Origin: Kofleriaceae bacterium
Lineage (GTDB): Bacteria; Myxococcota_A; Polyangia; Haliangiales; Haliangiaceae
Direction: 5' to 3'
Length of the DNA stretch: 33,372 bases
Assembly (NCBI GenBank): GCA_022842285.1
Contig: JALHPV010000045.1
Coordinates: 1 to 33,372 of the forward strand
Part shown: piece by piece, positions 24,440-33,076 of the stretch
Layout: every line of letters starts with the position of its first letter
How positions within the stretch are numbered: the stretch's first letter is position 1
Translations under genes and position numbers: made by a program
The notes under the pieces: generated by a model
What the model saw: the letters and a program-made list of their open reading frames with translations, nothing else
What the model was told of the DNA's origin: nothing
The model's database searches: none

Positions 24440-25180
24440 GTGGCTGACGACGCCGCCGCACGTAGTGCGAGGGAGCTCCGCGAGAAGAAGCGGGTGCTCG
24501 CCGCGCTGGTCGTTCACGACCTCCGCAGCCCCCTGTCCGCCATTCACGGCTACCTGGGGCTCATGCGCGACGAGCTCGAGGGCGATCCGGAGCGGAAGCA
24601 CCTCGTCTCGTATCTCGACGACGCGACGACGCTCGTGAACAAGACGCTCGGCCTCGTGGCCACGATCCTCGACGTCGACGAGCTCGAGGACGGCATCCTG
24701 CGCGCCGATCCGGTCCCCGTCGTCGCCCGCGAGCTGATCGATCGCGCCTACGCCGGCAATCGCGCGAACTTCGAGGTGCGCACCCTCGTACTCGAGATCG
24801 ACTGCGAGCCGGACCTGGTCATCCGCATCGACCGCGACCTGATCGGGCGCGTGATCGAGAACCTCATCGATAACGGCAGCCGTTACGCGTCGCGCAACGG
24901 GCGGGTGGTCGTGTCCGTGAAGCGCGACGACTTCGGGACGGAGATCGCGGTGGGGAACAGCGGCCCGCCCGTGCCCGAAGCGGAACGCGCGCTCATCTTC
25001 GGCCGCTACTTCCAGGTCGAAGCCCGGCGCGCCGCGGCCCGTGCGAATCGCGGCCTCGGCCTCTACTTCTGCAAGCTCGCCGCGGAAGCGCACGGCGGCA
25101 CGATCCATGTCGAGGAGCGAGGCGACCTCGGCGCGGTGTTCGTCGTGCGCATCCCTCACTCGGCCCCCGCCGCGCGATGA
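24440..25180 (+). CDS. soluble sensor histidine kinase (HisKA + HATPase_c only)
   Basis: The protein has 246 residues, with a GTG start at 24440. The phospho-acceptor motif is ALVVHDLRSPLSAIHGYLGL (H26), close to the N-terminus. The N-box is VIENLIDNGSRYAS, and the lid/G2 region is RGLGLYFCKLAAEAHGG. The G1 region reads VGNSGPPVPEAE, an Asn-Ser variant of the usual D-x-G. There is no sensor or membrane domain, so input must come through partners. No response regulator is adjacent. The gene starts 6 nt after the FHA-GGDEF gene and overlaps modB by ATGA, so the signalling and transport genes are co-translated. The functional link between them is inference. Confidence 0.9.
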   Translation: MADDAAARSARELREKKRVLAALVVHDLRSPLSAIHGYLGLMRDELEGDPERKHLVSYLDDATTLVNKTLGLVATILDVDELEDGILRADPVPVVARELIDRAYAGNRANFEVRTLVLEIDCEPDLVIRIDRDLIGRVIENLIDNGSRYASRNGRVVVSVKRDDFGTEIAVGNSGPPVPEAERALIFGRYFQVEARRAAARANRGLGLYFCKLAAEAHGGTIHVEERGDLGAVFVVRIPHSAPAAR

Positions 25181-25848
25181 CCTGGGGGCCGCTGCTCCTC
25201 TCGCTCGAGGTCGCAGCCCTCGCGACGCTCATCACGCTGTTTGCCGGCACGGGCCTCGCGCTCCTGCTCCGCTGGGAGAAGCTGCCGGCGCGGAACTTCA
25301 TCGACGCGGTCATCTCGACGCCCCTCGTGTTGCCCCCGACGGTCCTCGGCTATTACCTGCTGGTCGTGTTCGGTCGCGACAGCGCGCTCGGACGGGCCTG
25401 GGAGGCGGTGACCGGGAGCCAGCTCGTGTTCTCCTTCGCGGCCGCCGTCATCGCCGCCGCCGTCGGCTCGATCCCGCTGGTCGTGCGGTCGACGAAGGTG
25501 GGGCTCGATGCCGTCGATCCGAACCTGATCGCGGCCGCGCGCACCCTCGGTGCTCGTCCGGTGCGCGTGCTGTTCACCGTCGTGCTCCCGCTCGCCGGCC
25601 CCGGCATCGTGGCGGGCGCGATGATGGGCTTCGCGCGCGCCCTTGGTGACTACGGCGCCACCGCGATGTTCGCGGGCGCCCGCATTGACGGCACGCCCAC
25701 GGCGTCGATCTACGTGATGGAGGAACTCTACAACCTCCACGACGACAACGTCGCCGCCACCGCGCTCGCGATGACGGCCGTCGGCATCCTCATGCTGTAC
25801 CTCGCCAATCTCCTGACCAAGCGCCTGCAGCCATGGCCGACGCGCTGA
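25177..25848 (+). CDS. modB: molybdate-type ABC transporter permease ModB
   Basis: The protein has 223 residues, near the length of E. coli ModB. It contains about five membrane segments. TPLVLPPTVLGYYLLVVFGR is a signature of molybdate permeases, and the cytoplasmic EAA loop reads AARTLGARPVRVLFTVVLPL. FARALGDYGATAMFAG is also family-typical. It imports molybdate, or perhaps tungstate, with ModC and a periplasmic ModA. The start codon overlaps the histidine-kinase stop (ATGA), and the end overlaps modC by 16 nt. No modA lies on either side in this window. Confidence 0.93.
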   Translation: MTWGPLLLSLEVAALATLITLFAGTGLALLLRWEKLPARNFIDAVISTPLVLPPTVLGYYLLVVFGRDSALGRAWEAVTGSQLVFSFAAAVIAAAVGSIPLVVRSTKVGLDAVDPNLIAAARTLGARPVRVLFTVVLPLAGPGIVAGAMMGFARALGDYGATAMFAGARIDGTPTASIYVMEELYNLHDDNVAATALAMTAVGILMLYLANLLTKRLQPWPTR

Positions 25849-26519
25849 CCGCGGCCTTCAAGCTCGCGCGCGGCGAGTTCGCCGTCGACATCGACGTCGC
25901 GTTCCCCCCCGGCATCACGTGCGTCATGGGGCCATCGGGCGGCGGCAAGTCGACGCTGCTCGGCGTGCTCGCCGGGCTCGTGATGCCCGACAGCGGGCGC
26001 GTGGCGCTCGGCGACGAGGTCTGGATCGATCGCAAGCTCGGCCTCGTGCGGCCGGTCCACGAGCGGCGGCTCTCGTTCGTGTTCCAGGGCCTCGCCCTGT
26101 TCCCCCACATGACGGCGCAGCGGAACGTCGAGTACGGCATCGCCGAGCTCCCGGCCGCCGATCGCGCCGAGAAGGCCAAGGCGCTCCTCGAGAAGCTCGG
26201 TGTCGCGCACCTCGCCCAGCGCCGGCCCCGTACCTTCTCGGGCGGCGAGGCGCAGCGGGTGGCTCTGGCGCGCGCCTTTGCCCGGTCCCCGCGGGTGCTC
26301 CTGCTCGACGAGCCCTACTCGGCCCTCGATCGCGATCTGCGGGCGCAGCTCGTGGCCCTGGAGCGCACGCTCGCGGCCGAGCTCGCCGTGCCCGTCATCC
26401 ACGTCACGCACTCCGTGGCCGAAGCGAAGCTGCTCGCGGATCGGGTCGTGCGCATCGAGCGCGGCGCGGTGGTGGAGCAGGGCGCCCCGAGTGCGGTGCT
26501 CGCCCACGTCGTCGACTAG
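25833..26519 (+). CDS. modC: molybdate-type ABC transporter ATP-binding protein ModC (short form)
   Basis: The protein has 228 residues. Walker A GPSGGGKST (33-41), the Q-loop in FVFQGLALFPHMTAQRNVEY, signature FSGGEAQR, Walker B VLLLDEPYSALD and the switch VTHS are present. It is shorter than E. coli ModC (about 350), because it stops after the nucleotide-binding domain. The C-terminal MOP/TOBE-type oxyanion-binding regulatory domain is therefore missing. Short forms exist in other bacteria. The gene overlaps modB by 16 nt. The tandem-repeat region begins immediately downstream. Confidence 0.92.
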   Translation: MADALTAAFKLARGEFAVDIDVAFPPGITCVMGPSGGGKSTLLGVLAGLVMPDSGRVALGDEVWIDRKLGLVRPVHERRLSFVFQGLALFPHMTAQRNVEYGIAELPAADRAEKAKALLEKLGVAHLAQRRPRTFSGGEAQRVALARAFARSPRVLLLDEPYSALDRDLRAQLVALERTLAAELAVPVIHVTHSVAEAKLLADRVVRIERGAVVEQGAPSAVLAHVVD

Positions 26520-26541
26520 CGTCGGGGGGGGCGCGTGCCTC

Positions 26542-27012
26542 GGATTCTGGAAGAGGGGTTCGGGCGCTTGGCGCACCGAGGGCTCGTGCGTGCGCGATGG
26601 TCGTGCCCCGGAGTCTGGAACGCCAAGCCGCCAGGGAACGCCAAGGTCAGAAGCGGGGTTCGGGCGCTTCGCACCAGGGCTCGTGGCCGAGGTGCGTGCG
26701 CGATGGTCGTGCCCCGGAGTCTGGAACGCCAAGCCGCCAGGGAACGCCAAGGTCAGAAGAGGGTGTCGGGCGCTTCGCGCACCGAGGGCTCGTGGCCGAT
26801 GTGCGTGGGCGATGGTCGTGGCTCGGAGTCTGGAACGCCAAGCCGCCAGGGAACGCCAAGGTCAGAAGAGGGTGTCGGGCGCTTCGCGCACCCAGGGCTC
26901 GTGGCCGATGTGCGTGCGCGATGGTCGTGGCCCGGAGTCTGGAACGCCAAGCCGCCAGGGAACGCCAAGGTCAGAAGCGGGGTTCGGGCGCTTCGCGCAC
27001 CGAGGGCTCGTG
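26542..27012. repeat. tandem array of ~4 units of 106-109 bp in a convergent intergenic gap
   Basis: Units begin with CGATGGTCGTG at 26595, 26701, 26810 and 26919, giving periods of 106, 109 and 109 bp. Each contains GGAGTCTGGAACGCCAAGC, then CGCCAGGGAACGCCAAGGTC, i.e. two copies of AACGCCAAG. A GGGCGCTTCGCGCACCGAGG segment (with small deletions in unit 1) and CTCGTGGCCGA follow. Units 1 and 4 read CGGGGTTCGGG where units 2 and 3 read AGGGTGTCGGG. A degenerate partial unit (26542-26594) lacks the AACGCCAAG core. The array fills most of the 531-bp gap 26520-27050 between the convergent modC and lipoprotein genes. The unit length is not a multiple of three and no start fits, so it is most likely non-coding. 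It lacks the unique spacers of a CRISPR array. Confidence 0.9.
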
Positions 27013-27050
27013 CGAGTGCACGGGCGGGTGTTCGCCGTCGACGGCAGCGA

Positions 27051-28370
27051 TCAGTCGTCGAGGATGCAGCTGCGCACGTTGTCGCGCTCGTCCTCGTCGG
27101 GGAGCGCGGGCTTTGCGGCGCAGCCCAGGCCCTCACCGGCACAGCGTGCGAGGACGCGATTGTGCGGGTAGTCGATGTCGAGCTCGATCGTCTGGAGGGC
27201 CTGCGTGCCGAAGACGGCGTCGATCTCGGGCTGATCGGGACGGAGCTCGGTGCGGAGCGCGGACAGCGTGACGTTGGTGTCGGGCACCACGAGCATCTCG
27301 ATGTTCGCCGGTGAGGTCAGCTCGACGATGGCGGGGACGCTACAGAAGCCGCCGTCCTCGACCTCCTGATCGCTGCACGGGCAGTCGCGCGTGGCGGCGC
27401 CGCAGTTGCGATAGGCCATGATGTTGTGGGCGTAGACCTGCCGGCAGGGCGCGCGGAAGGCCGCCGTGGAATCGGCGACGAGGGCCATGCGGTCGATGGA
27501 GACGCGCTTGCCGACGATGGGCCCCGAGGTGAAAAACACGGTCTCGTCGGTGAGCGCGGATAAGGGCGGCGCGCCGGGGACGACGAGGCGGTAGCGGTCG
27601 TAGGCCGACGAGCTGAGGAGCGACACCCCGATCCCCGTCGAGAGGACCGCATTGATGTCGGCGCCACGCGCGGTCTGCGGCAGCGCCGCGTTGGTATCGA
27701 AGCCCATGCAGGCCTGGAGGATGACGCGCCGGCCGGAGAAGCCGACCTCGGTCCCGGCCACGACGAGGGTGCCACCGCCGCGGAACGGCTCGGGGAACAC
27801 GGCGTCGCACTCGCGGCCGCGATCGAGCTCGTCGCCGCCGATGTCGGCGAGGAGGAAGAGCTGGTCGTCGCCGAGTCGCAGTCGGAGCGCATCGCCGGCC
27901 AGCGCCTCGCTACCCACGATCGCGCGAAACGGTTGCTGCGTGGCCTCGGGGCCGACCGTACACGGATCGCGAACGGGACCTCCCGGCATCAGGGGCCCGC
28001 ATGGGTGGAGCTGCATGACGGTCTTGCTGTCGAGCTGCGCGCGCGGGATGGCGAGGGCGGTGACATCGTCGCCCGCCGACGTGGCCGCGCGACCGCGCAG
28101 GGTGACGGTGGTGTTCGTGATGGAGGGGGGCAGCGCCTGCCCGGACTCATCGACGCCGGGGTCGATCACGGTGAAGGGCGACATGACGTCGAGGACGCCG
28201 ACGCGCGAGTCGAAGCCCGCGGGCTCGACGCCGATGAGCAGGGCGCCCGTGGCTGTCGAGGCGTAGGTCGGGAACGGGTCGCCGGAGAAGTCGTTCGTGA
28301 CGAAGCTGTCGGTGATGACCGAGCAGGCGCCCAGCGCGGCCAGGCCGAGCGCCACGAGGGCGCGCGTCAC
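27051..28370 (-). CDS. large lipoprotein of unknown function
   Basis: The GTG at 28370 overlaps the folate-binding-protein stop (GTGA) and starts a lipoprotein signal, [16 protein letters not shown] (Cys16), giving 439 residues. The open frame continues upstream only as a shadow of the neighbour gene. The mature part starts SVITDSFVTNDFSGDPFPTY. Later segments include ILQACMGFDTNAALPQ, CRQVYAHNIMAYRNCG and a cysteine-rich stretch CGAATRDCPCSDQE. It ends ELDIDYPHNRVLARC...VRSCILDD. About a dozen cysteines suggest disulfides. FDTNAALP and LDIDYPHNRVL are vaguely reminiscent of aspartyl-protease/retropepsin-like folds, but no catalytic motif is clear, so I assign no function. It is probably outer-membrane anchored. 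It is the last gene of its operon, before the repeat array. Confidence 0.78.
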   Translation of the reverse strand: MTRALVALGLAALGACSVITDSFVTNDFSGDPFPTYASTATGALLIGVEPAGFDSRVGVLDVMSPFTVIDPGVDESGQALPPSITNTTVTLRGRAATSAGDDVTALAIPRAQLDSKTVMQLHPCGPLMPGGPVRDPCTVGPEATQQPFRAIVGSEALAGDALRLRLGDDQLFLLADIGGDELDRGRECDAVFPEPFRGGGTLVVAGTEVGFSGRRVILQACMGFDTNAALPQTARGADINAVLSTGIGVSLLSSSAYDRYRLVVPGAPPLSALTDETVFFTSGPIVGKRVSIDRMALVADSTAAFRAPCRQVYAHNIMAYRNCGAATRDCPCSDQEVEDGGFCSVPAIVELTSPANIEMLVVPDTNVTLSALRTELRPDQPEIDAVFGTQALQTIELDIDYPHNRVLARCAGEGLGCAAKPALPDEDERDNVRSCILDD

Positions 28371-29185
28371 CACGGCAGCTCGGCGATGACGCCCGGTCGG
28401 CCCGCGACCTCGACGGTATCGCCGGCGGTCCACGCGGTCCGGTGCAGGTAGGCGAGAGCGCGGATGCTGGTGCCGTCGACAACCACCGAGGTGATCGTAC
28501 CCGCATTGTCCTTCGCGGGATGCTTCACCGCCGCGCCCGGCTCGATGACGGCGCCGCCTTCGATGGTGAGGCCGCGGAGGACCTTGGCCGAGTTGCCCTG
28601 CGCGTGGACCCGGAACACCGGCTCCTGGCCGACGTAGCAGCCCTTCTGATAGTCGAGGAACGTCGCGAGCGGCGTCTCGAACGGGAAGTTGCCGTCGTCG
28701 ACGTCGGCGCCGTAGCGCAGGAAGCCGGCGCGGATGCGCATGAGCTCGGCAGGATGATCGGTCTCGGCGATGGCCGCCGAGTGCTCGCCCTCGATGATGG
28801 GGGCCACCCACACGCTCGCGAGATCCTCCCAGACTTGATGGGCCGGGCCGGTGATGGGCTCGAACGCCACGTCGTCCATCACTGCATACTTCTCGAGGAG
28901 GGCGCGTGTGGACTCGGCCAGCACGGGCTCGCACGCGATGATGAACGCCTCGCCGATACGCGCGACGTCGATGACAGAGAGCACGCGGCCCTTCGGATTC
29001 AGGATCGCTCCCCAGCCGTGCGCGCCGTCGGCGAGCTGCTCGACGTTCACCGTCGTGAGCCCCTGAAGAAACCGCACGCGATCGGTGCCCGAGACGCGCA
29101 GGCGGCCCCACGCGGAACGATCGACCACCAGGGGACCCAGGCCAGCGCCGCCGACGGGCGCAGAGGGATCGACGACGATGCTCAT
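28367..29185 (-). CDS. ygfZ: YgfZ/GcvT-like folate-binding protein
   Basis: The protein has 272 residues. The family signature K-G-C-[FY]-x-G-Q-E is present as KGCYVGQE (181-188). [20 protein letters not shown] and [19 protein letters not shown] are the usual N-terminal folate-binding elements. YgfZ proteins bind tetrahydrofolate and support assembly or repair of some Fe-S enzymes. The start overlaps the thioesterase stop (ATGA) and its end overlaps the next lipoprotein start (GTGA), so the three genes form a tightly coupled unit. Confidence 0.92.
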   Translation of the reverse strand: MSIVVDPSAPVGGAGLGPLVVDRSAWGRLRVSGTDRVRFLQGLTTVNVEQLADGAHGWGAILNPKGRVLSVIDVARIGEAFIIACEPVLAESTRALLEKYAVMDDVAFEPITGPAHQVWEDLASVWVAPIIEGEHSAAIAETDHPAELMRIRAGFLRYGADVDDGNFPFETPLATFLDYQKGCYVGQEPVFRVHAQGNSAKVLRGLTIEGGAVIEPGAAVKHPAKDNAGTITSVVVDGTSIRALAYLHRTAWTAGDTVEVAGRPGVIAELPW

Positions 29186-29649
29186 GATGACCTCCCGGCC
29201 GCCTTCAGGCGTGATGTGCGGCGCTGGGCCGCCTCCTCGTGACGACGACGATCATCGTCGGTCGCGAGCTCGAGCGGCTGGATCGGCCGCGGTTTTCCGG
29301 CCGCATCCACGGCCACGAACGTCAGGTACGACTTGGTGACGTAGCGGCGAGTTTGCGTACGCATGTCCTCGGTCTCCACGCGGCAGCCGACCTCCATGGA
29401 GGTCCGCGAGCAGAAGTTCACCTGCGCCTGCAGGACCACGATCTCGCCGACCTGCACGGGTGACAGGAAGTCGAGCCGATCGATCGATGCCGTCAGCACG
29501 CTGCCAGCGGCATGACGCATCGCCGCCACACCGGCGCAGACGTCGATCCACTGCATCATGATCCCGCCGAACATCACGCCCGCGACGCCGTTCGTGTGCA
29601 TCGGCATCACGATCTGGGTCATCACGCAGCGAGTCTCGGCCGGCGTCAT
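29182..29649 (-). CDS. hotdog-fold acyl-CoA thioesterase (YciA/ACOT type)
   Basis: The protein has 155 residues. The hotdog signature is at residues ~18-45: [20 protein letters not shown], where the helix Asp follows the Gly-Gly turn, as in YciA-like thioesterases. [20 protein letters not shown] and a strand ending [14 protein letters not shown] are also typical. It hydrolyses acyl-CoA to free acid and CoA; chain-length preference is not predictable here. It is probably a cytoplasmic multimer. The last ~25 residues are basic and Arg-rich ([16 protein letters not shown]). It overlaps the YgfZ-like gene by 4 bp and lies 24 bp after the small basic protein gene. Confidence 0.92.
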   Translation of the reverse strand: MTPAETRCVMTQIVMPMHTNGVAGVMFGGIMMQWIDVCAGVAAMRHAAGSVLTASIDRLDFLSPVQVGEIVVLQAQVNFCSRTSMEVGCRVETEDMRTQTRRYVTKSYLTFVAVDAAGKPRPIQPLELATDDDRRRHEEAAQRRTSRLKAAGRSS

Positions 29650-29673
29650 CGCCGAGACCTTAGCACCAGGGGG

Positions 29674-29811
29674 CTACTTCTTCTTGGCGGGCGCGGCCGG
29701 CTTCTTCGCGGCCTTGCCGGCCTCGATCTTCTTCTTGATGCGGCCCTTGAGCTTGGCCTGGCTGCGCTTGCGCTTCATCTTCAACGTGCGGCGGTTGTCA
29801 TTGCGACCCAT
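29674..29811 (-). CDS. 45-residue highly basic protein
   Basis: The ATG at 29811 opens a 45-residue frame beginning MGRNDNRRTLKMKRKRSQAK and ending KKPAAPAKKK. About half the residues are Lys or Arg. The composition resembles a small ribosomal or nucleoid-type protein. I recall very similar starts (MGRNDNRRT) in other myxobacteria, but could not check this. It lies 16 nt after the Omp85-like gene stop and 24 nt before the thioesterase gene on the same strand, consistent with a real operon member. Nucleic-acid binding is inference. Confidence 0.75.
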   Translation of the reverse strand: MGRNDNRRTLKMKRKRSQAKLKGRIKKKIEAGKAAKKPAAPAKKK

Positions 29812-29827
29812 GAGGGGGCCGTGAATA

Positions 29828-32800
29828 TCAAAACTGGGCGCGCGCTGCAAAGCTCACGTGCCACCGACCGCGTGGGTCGTCCCCGAGCTGGGGCCGCAGG
29901 GGGATGGCGCGCTCGACATTCACGGTCCCGAACGGGAACACGAGGCGGGCGAGGGCGATCCCGACGGCCGGCCGGATGTCCCGTGTGGTGGTCGCGCCCC
30001 AGTCGTTCGTGATGATGCCCGCGTCGAAGAACGCGGCCGTGGCGAGCGGCCCGGCGATCCGGACCTGCCCATCGAGGGAGCCCAGGAGGCGGATGTTGCC
30101 GCCGGCCGGCAGGACGCGAATCTGCGTCACGTTGTCGAGGGGCGGCACCGGGACCTCGATGACCTCGGTCTTGAGCTGATCGTCCTCGAAGCCGCGCACG
30201 GTGGCGTCGCCGCCGCCGAAGAAGCGCTCGACCTCGGGGAGCAGGGACTCGCCGATCGGAAGGCCATGGTCGTAGCGAAGGTCGGCCCGCAGGAGCACCC
30301 GGGGCGCGGGCGAATAGAACTTCGACCCCACCAGGGAGACCTTCACGAAGTGGTTCTGGCCGAGGAAGTAGCGGTTGGCCCACGAGGCACGGGCGTCGAG
30401 GCGGAAGCCGGCCTCGGGCTGGAGCGGCTGCAGGATGCCCTGTCGGTCCACGCGCTGCTCCCAGGCGAAGGCGAGGAAGATGGCGCCGGTGCGGGTGGTG
30501 ACGGGCGCCTGCGACTCGTCGGCGTCGGCGCCGATCGGGCGGATCGTGTCGAGGTTGCGGCTGCGGCTGCGAAACTCGTACCCGCCGCTGTACGTCTGCG
30601 CGTTCGCTGGCTTCTTGCCGATGCGCGGATGGTCGATCGTGCGACTGAACGTGAGCGTTGCGCCGGTGGTGCGTAACAGACCGAATCGCGGCGTGTCCTG
30701 ACGCCGATGGAACGCGTTGACCTCGGTCTGCAGATCGAACGGCACGAGGTAGCGGGGGATGCGCAGCGTCGACTCGAGGGCGAGCTGGCGGAGCTCGAAC
30801 TGCCCGTCGAGGATCGCCTGGCTGGCATTCACGCCGATGGTGCCGGCCAGGTCGAGGGAGATGCCGCGGCCGTCGATGTTCTGCATCGAGGGGACGGCGC
30901 GCACGAACAGGCCGTTGAAGCTCGAGGCGCCGGCCTCGGCGGAGAACACGAGGGGCGCCTCGTAGCGTTCGGTGATCTCGATGATCGCGTTGACCGTGCC
31001 CCGGCTCGTCGTGTCGAGGTCGGGCATCGCGATGTTCACCGTCTCGAACAGGCCGAGGTTGCGGAGCCTGCGTGCGGCCTCGGCGAGCCGGTCCTGCGTG
31101 AGCGCGTCGCCCTCGTGGATGTTGAGCTGATCGAACACGATCGAGTCGCGCGTGCGGAAGTTGCCGCGGACGACGACCTTGCCGAACGTCAGCTCCTGGA
31201 GGTTCTCGAGCGTGTACCTCGCCACCACCTTATGGGGGGCGATGACCTCGGGCGTGTAGGCCACCGTCGCGCGCGGTCGGCCGGCGGTGAACATGCGATC
31301 GCGGAGCTGGTCGCGCGTGAGCGAGGCCTCCTCCTCGGCAAACAGGAGGTCCGTGGCGGCCGCGGTGCAGCGGTTCGGCGTGCTCGGCCGCGCGAGCTCC
31401 TTGTGCTTGTAGAGATCCGCCAGGTTCCCGAGCACCTCGCGACACAGGGCCTGCTCCTCGAGGGTCTTCACCTCGTCGCTCTCCTTGTTGATCGCGACCG
31501 AGACGGAGGAGATGCGCGTCGCGGGGCCTTCCTCGATCGTGTAGCGCACGTACAGACCGTCACCGCGATCGGCGGCGGCCAGGCCCGCCGAGAGCGCGGC
31601 GCTGTCGAGCCCCTCGGGATCCGGCGCGGCGCTCACCTTCACCCGAGCGGCGCGGTAGCCCTTGCGGCGATACAGATCCACCACACGGTCGACGTCGTCG
31701 GCGAGGACCTGCGAGGTGGTCGCGGCCGTCGAACCGAAGAGGCCCGCTCGCGAGACCTGGGCCCCGAGCACCGCGCGTACCTCGTCGTCCGACAGCGCGG
31801 CCGCCGACGGGTCGACGACGCCATCTCGGGTGCGCACGATCTCGACGCGCTTCACCAGGCGCGTCCGGCCTTGCTCGATACGGTAGACCACCCGGTCGAA
31901 CAGGTCGAAGCGCTCGCGCGACCAGCTGACCTTCGCCTCGAAGAAGCCGCGGCTCTGCAGGTACTGGGTCAAGGCTTCGGCGGAGTCGTTGGCCTCCAGA
32001 TCACCCGACGAGCTGGAGTCGTCGAAGGTGAGCTGCTTGCGGAGATTGTCGAGCTCGACGGCGGCGGGGTCGTAGCCCTCGAACACCACATCGAGGCGCC
32101 GGCGCTGATCGACGGTGAGCTTGAACCACACCGTCTTCGTACGTGGCTCCACCTGCACGACGCCGCCCTCGAGGCGGACGCGCGCCTCGGGATAGCCGCG
32201 GCTCTGGAACAGATCCGTGACGCGCTGCAGGTCGGTCTGGAACTGGCTGCGTCGAAAGCGCGGGCTGCCGATACAGCCGTAGTCGCCGAGGAGGCACGTG
32301 CCGCGATGCCGGAAGACGTCGCGGATCTCGGTGCCCGTCGCCGCGAGCTTGTCGCCTTCGATCACGACACTGCGATCGACGTCGAGCGTGTACTCGGGTC
32401 CGAGGTCGATGTCGATCTGCAGCGAGATGCCCGCGTCCACGAGCAGCTTGGGCGTGAGCGAAACGCGCGCTTCGTAGTAGCCCTCTTCGCGCAGGAGCTC
32501 GGTGATGAGCTGCGACTCGTCGAAGAGGCGACATGCGCGATCGAGGGGCGTCCAGGGGAGGTTCGCGCCCACGCGGATCGCGAGGCGTCGGCGGACATCG
32601 TCGGCGCGCAGCGACGAGAAAATTCCGGAGTCCATCTCGACCTTGATGACGCGTAGGCGCGGCATCGGGGCGAGATGCAAGATGGCATGCGTGCCGGTCT
32701 GGGTCTCGCGGGTGCCGAGCCCGACCACGTGGTAGCCGTACTGCGCCGCGCGCTCCGCGATAGCATCGCGCGACTCCGAGGTCAGGGCAGTGTGGCTGTT

Positions 32801-33076
32801 CATGATCGGCGCCATCAGCGCGTGCACCGTGTCGCGGGCCTCCACGAAGGTCCCCGCGACCTCGAACTCGGTCCACTTGATCGGCACCGCCGGCGGAGCG
32901 CTCGAATCAGGCTCGGCGTCGCCCGGGGAGGGCTGCTTCGTGCACTTCGAGGCGTCGAAGTCCTCGGGCATGATGGGCGGGTCCTCGACGCTCTCGTCGG
33001 CCCGTGCCGTCGGCGCCAGTGCGACGACCAGAACGGCGAGGGGGAGCCAGCCGAGTCTGCCCAGCCTACGGAACAA
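29828..33076 (-). CDS. Omp85/TamA-like outer-membrane assembly protein with multiple POTRA domains
   Basis: The protein has 1082 residues, longer than E. coli BamA (810) or TamA (577). The signal peptide is RLGWLPLAVLVVALAPTARA. A periplasmic region of about 680 residues shows repeated POTRA-like patterns ending in RGYPEARVRLEGG, RGFFEAKVSWS, KGYRAARVKVS, GRPRATVAYTP and LRNLGLFETVNIAM. The C-terminal ~380 residues form the barrel, starting near APLVFSAEAG. The L6 motif is VRGFEDD (near residue 960), and the last residue is an aromatic Phe (FAARAQF), the beta-signal. Start: a TTG at 33076 preceded by GGAG at 5 nt spacing; no other in-frame start precedes it. It overlaps the TamB-like gene end by 11 nt. 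Its likely role is insertion or translocation of outer-membrane proteins or lipids with that partner. Confidence 0.93.
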   Translation of the reverse strand: MFRRLGRLGWLPLAVLVVALAPTARADESVEDPPIMPEDFDASKCTKQPSPGDAEPDSSAPPAVPIKWTEFEVAGTFVEARDTVHALMAPIMNSHTALTSESRDAIAERAAQYGYHVVGLGTRETQTGTHAILHLAPMPRLRVIKVEMDSGIFSSLRADDVRRRLAIRVGANLPWTPLDRACRLFDESQLITELLREEGYYEARVSLTPKLLVDAGISLQIDIDLGPEYTLDVDRSVVIEGDKLAATGTEIRDVFRHRGTCLLGDYGCIGSPRFRRSQFQTDLQRVTDLFQSRGYPEARVRLEGGVVQVEPRTKTVWFKLTVDQRRRLDVVFEGYDPAAVELDNLRKQLTFDDSSSSGDLEANDSAEALTQYLQSRGFFEAKVSWSRERFDLFDRVVYRIEQGRTRLVKRVEIVRTRDGVVDPSAAALSDDEVRAVLGAQVSRAGLFGSTAATTSQVLADDVDRVVDLYRRKGYRAARVKVSAAPDPEGLDSAALSAGLAAADRGDGLYVRYTIEEGPATRISSVSVAINKESDEVKTLEEQALCREVLGNLADLYKHKELARPSTPNRCTAAATDLLFAEEEASLTRDQLRDRMFTAGRPRATVAYTPEVIAPHKVVARYTLENLQELTFGKVVVRGNFRTRDSIVFDQLNIHEGDALTQDRLAEAARRLRNLGLFETVNIAMPDLDTTSRGTVNAIIEITERYEAPLVFSAEAGASSFNGLFVRAVPSMQNIDGRGISLDLAGTIGVNASQAILDGQFELRQLALESTLRIPRYLVPFDLQTEVNAFHRRQDTPRFGLLRTTGATLTFSRTIDHPRIGKKPANAQTYSGGYEFRSRSRNLDTIRPIGADADESQAPVTTRTGAIFLAFAWEQRVDRQGILQPLQPEAGFRLDARASWANRYFLGQNHFVKVSLVGSKFYSPAPRVLLRADLRYDHGLPIGESLLPEVERFFGGGDATVRGFEDDQLKTEVIEVPVPPLDNVTQIRVLPAGGNIRLLGSLDGQVRIAGPLATAAFFDAGIITNDWGATTTRDIRPAVGIALARLVFPFGTVNVERAIPLRPQLGDDPRGRWHVSFAARAQF

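Noticed and set aside
23480-25159. Long minus-strand frame
   Set aside because: Antisense to the FHA-GGDEF and histidine-kinase genes; composition only, no motifs.
26542-27012. CRISPR array
   Set aside because: The whole 106-109-bp unit repeats, including would-be spacers; there are no short palindromic repeats with unique spacers and no cas genes.
26535-27314. Open frames through the tandem repeats (for example repeated WNAKPPGNAKV or MAFPGGLAFQTP)
   Set aside because: The period of 106-109 bp is not a multiple of three, so each unit is read in a different frame; no consistent start or ribosome binding site. Treated as non-coding.
28371-29111. N-terminal extension of the 27051-28370 lipoprotein
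   Set aside because: It is out of frame with the well-supported YgfZ-like gene; the GTG at 28370 gives a lipoprotein signal with a GTGA overlap.
30707-32656. Long plus-strand frame (649 residues)
   Set aside because: Antisense to the Omp85-like gene, whose signal peptide, POTRA patterns and barrel motifs are clear.
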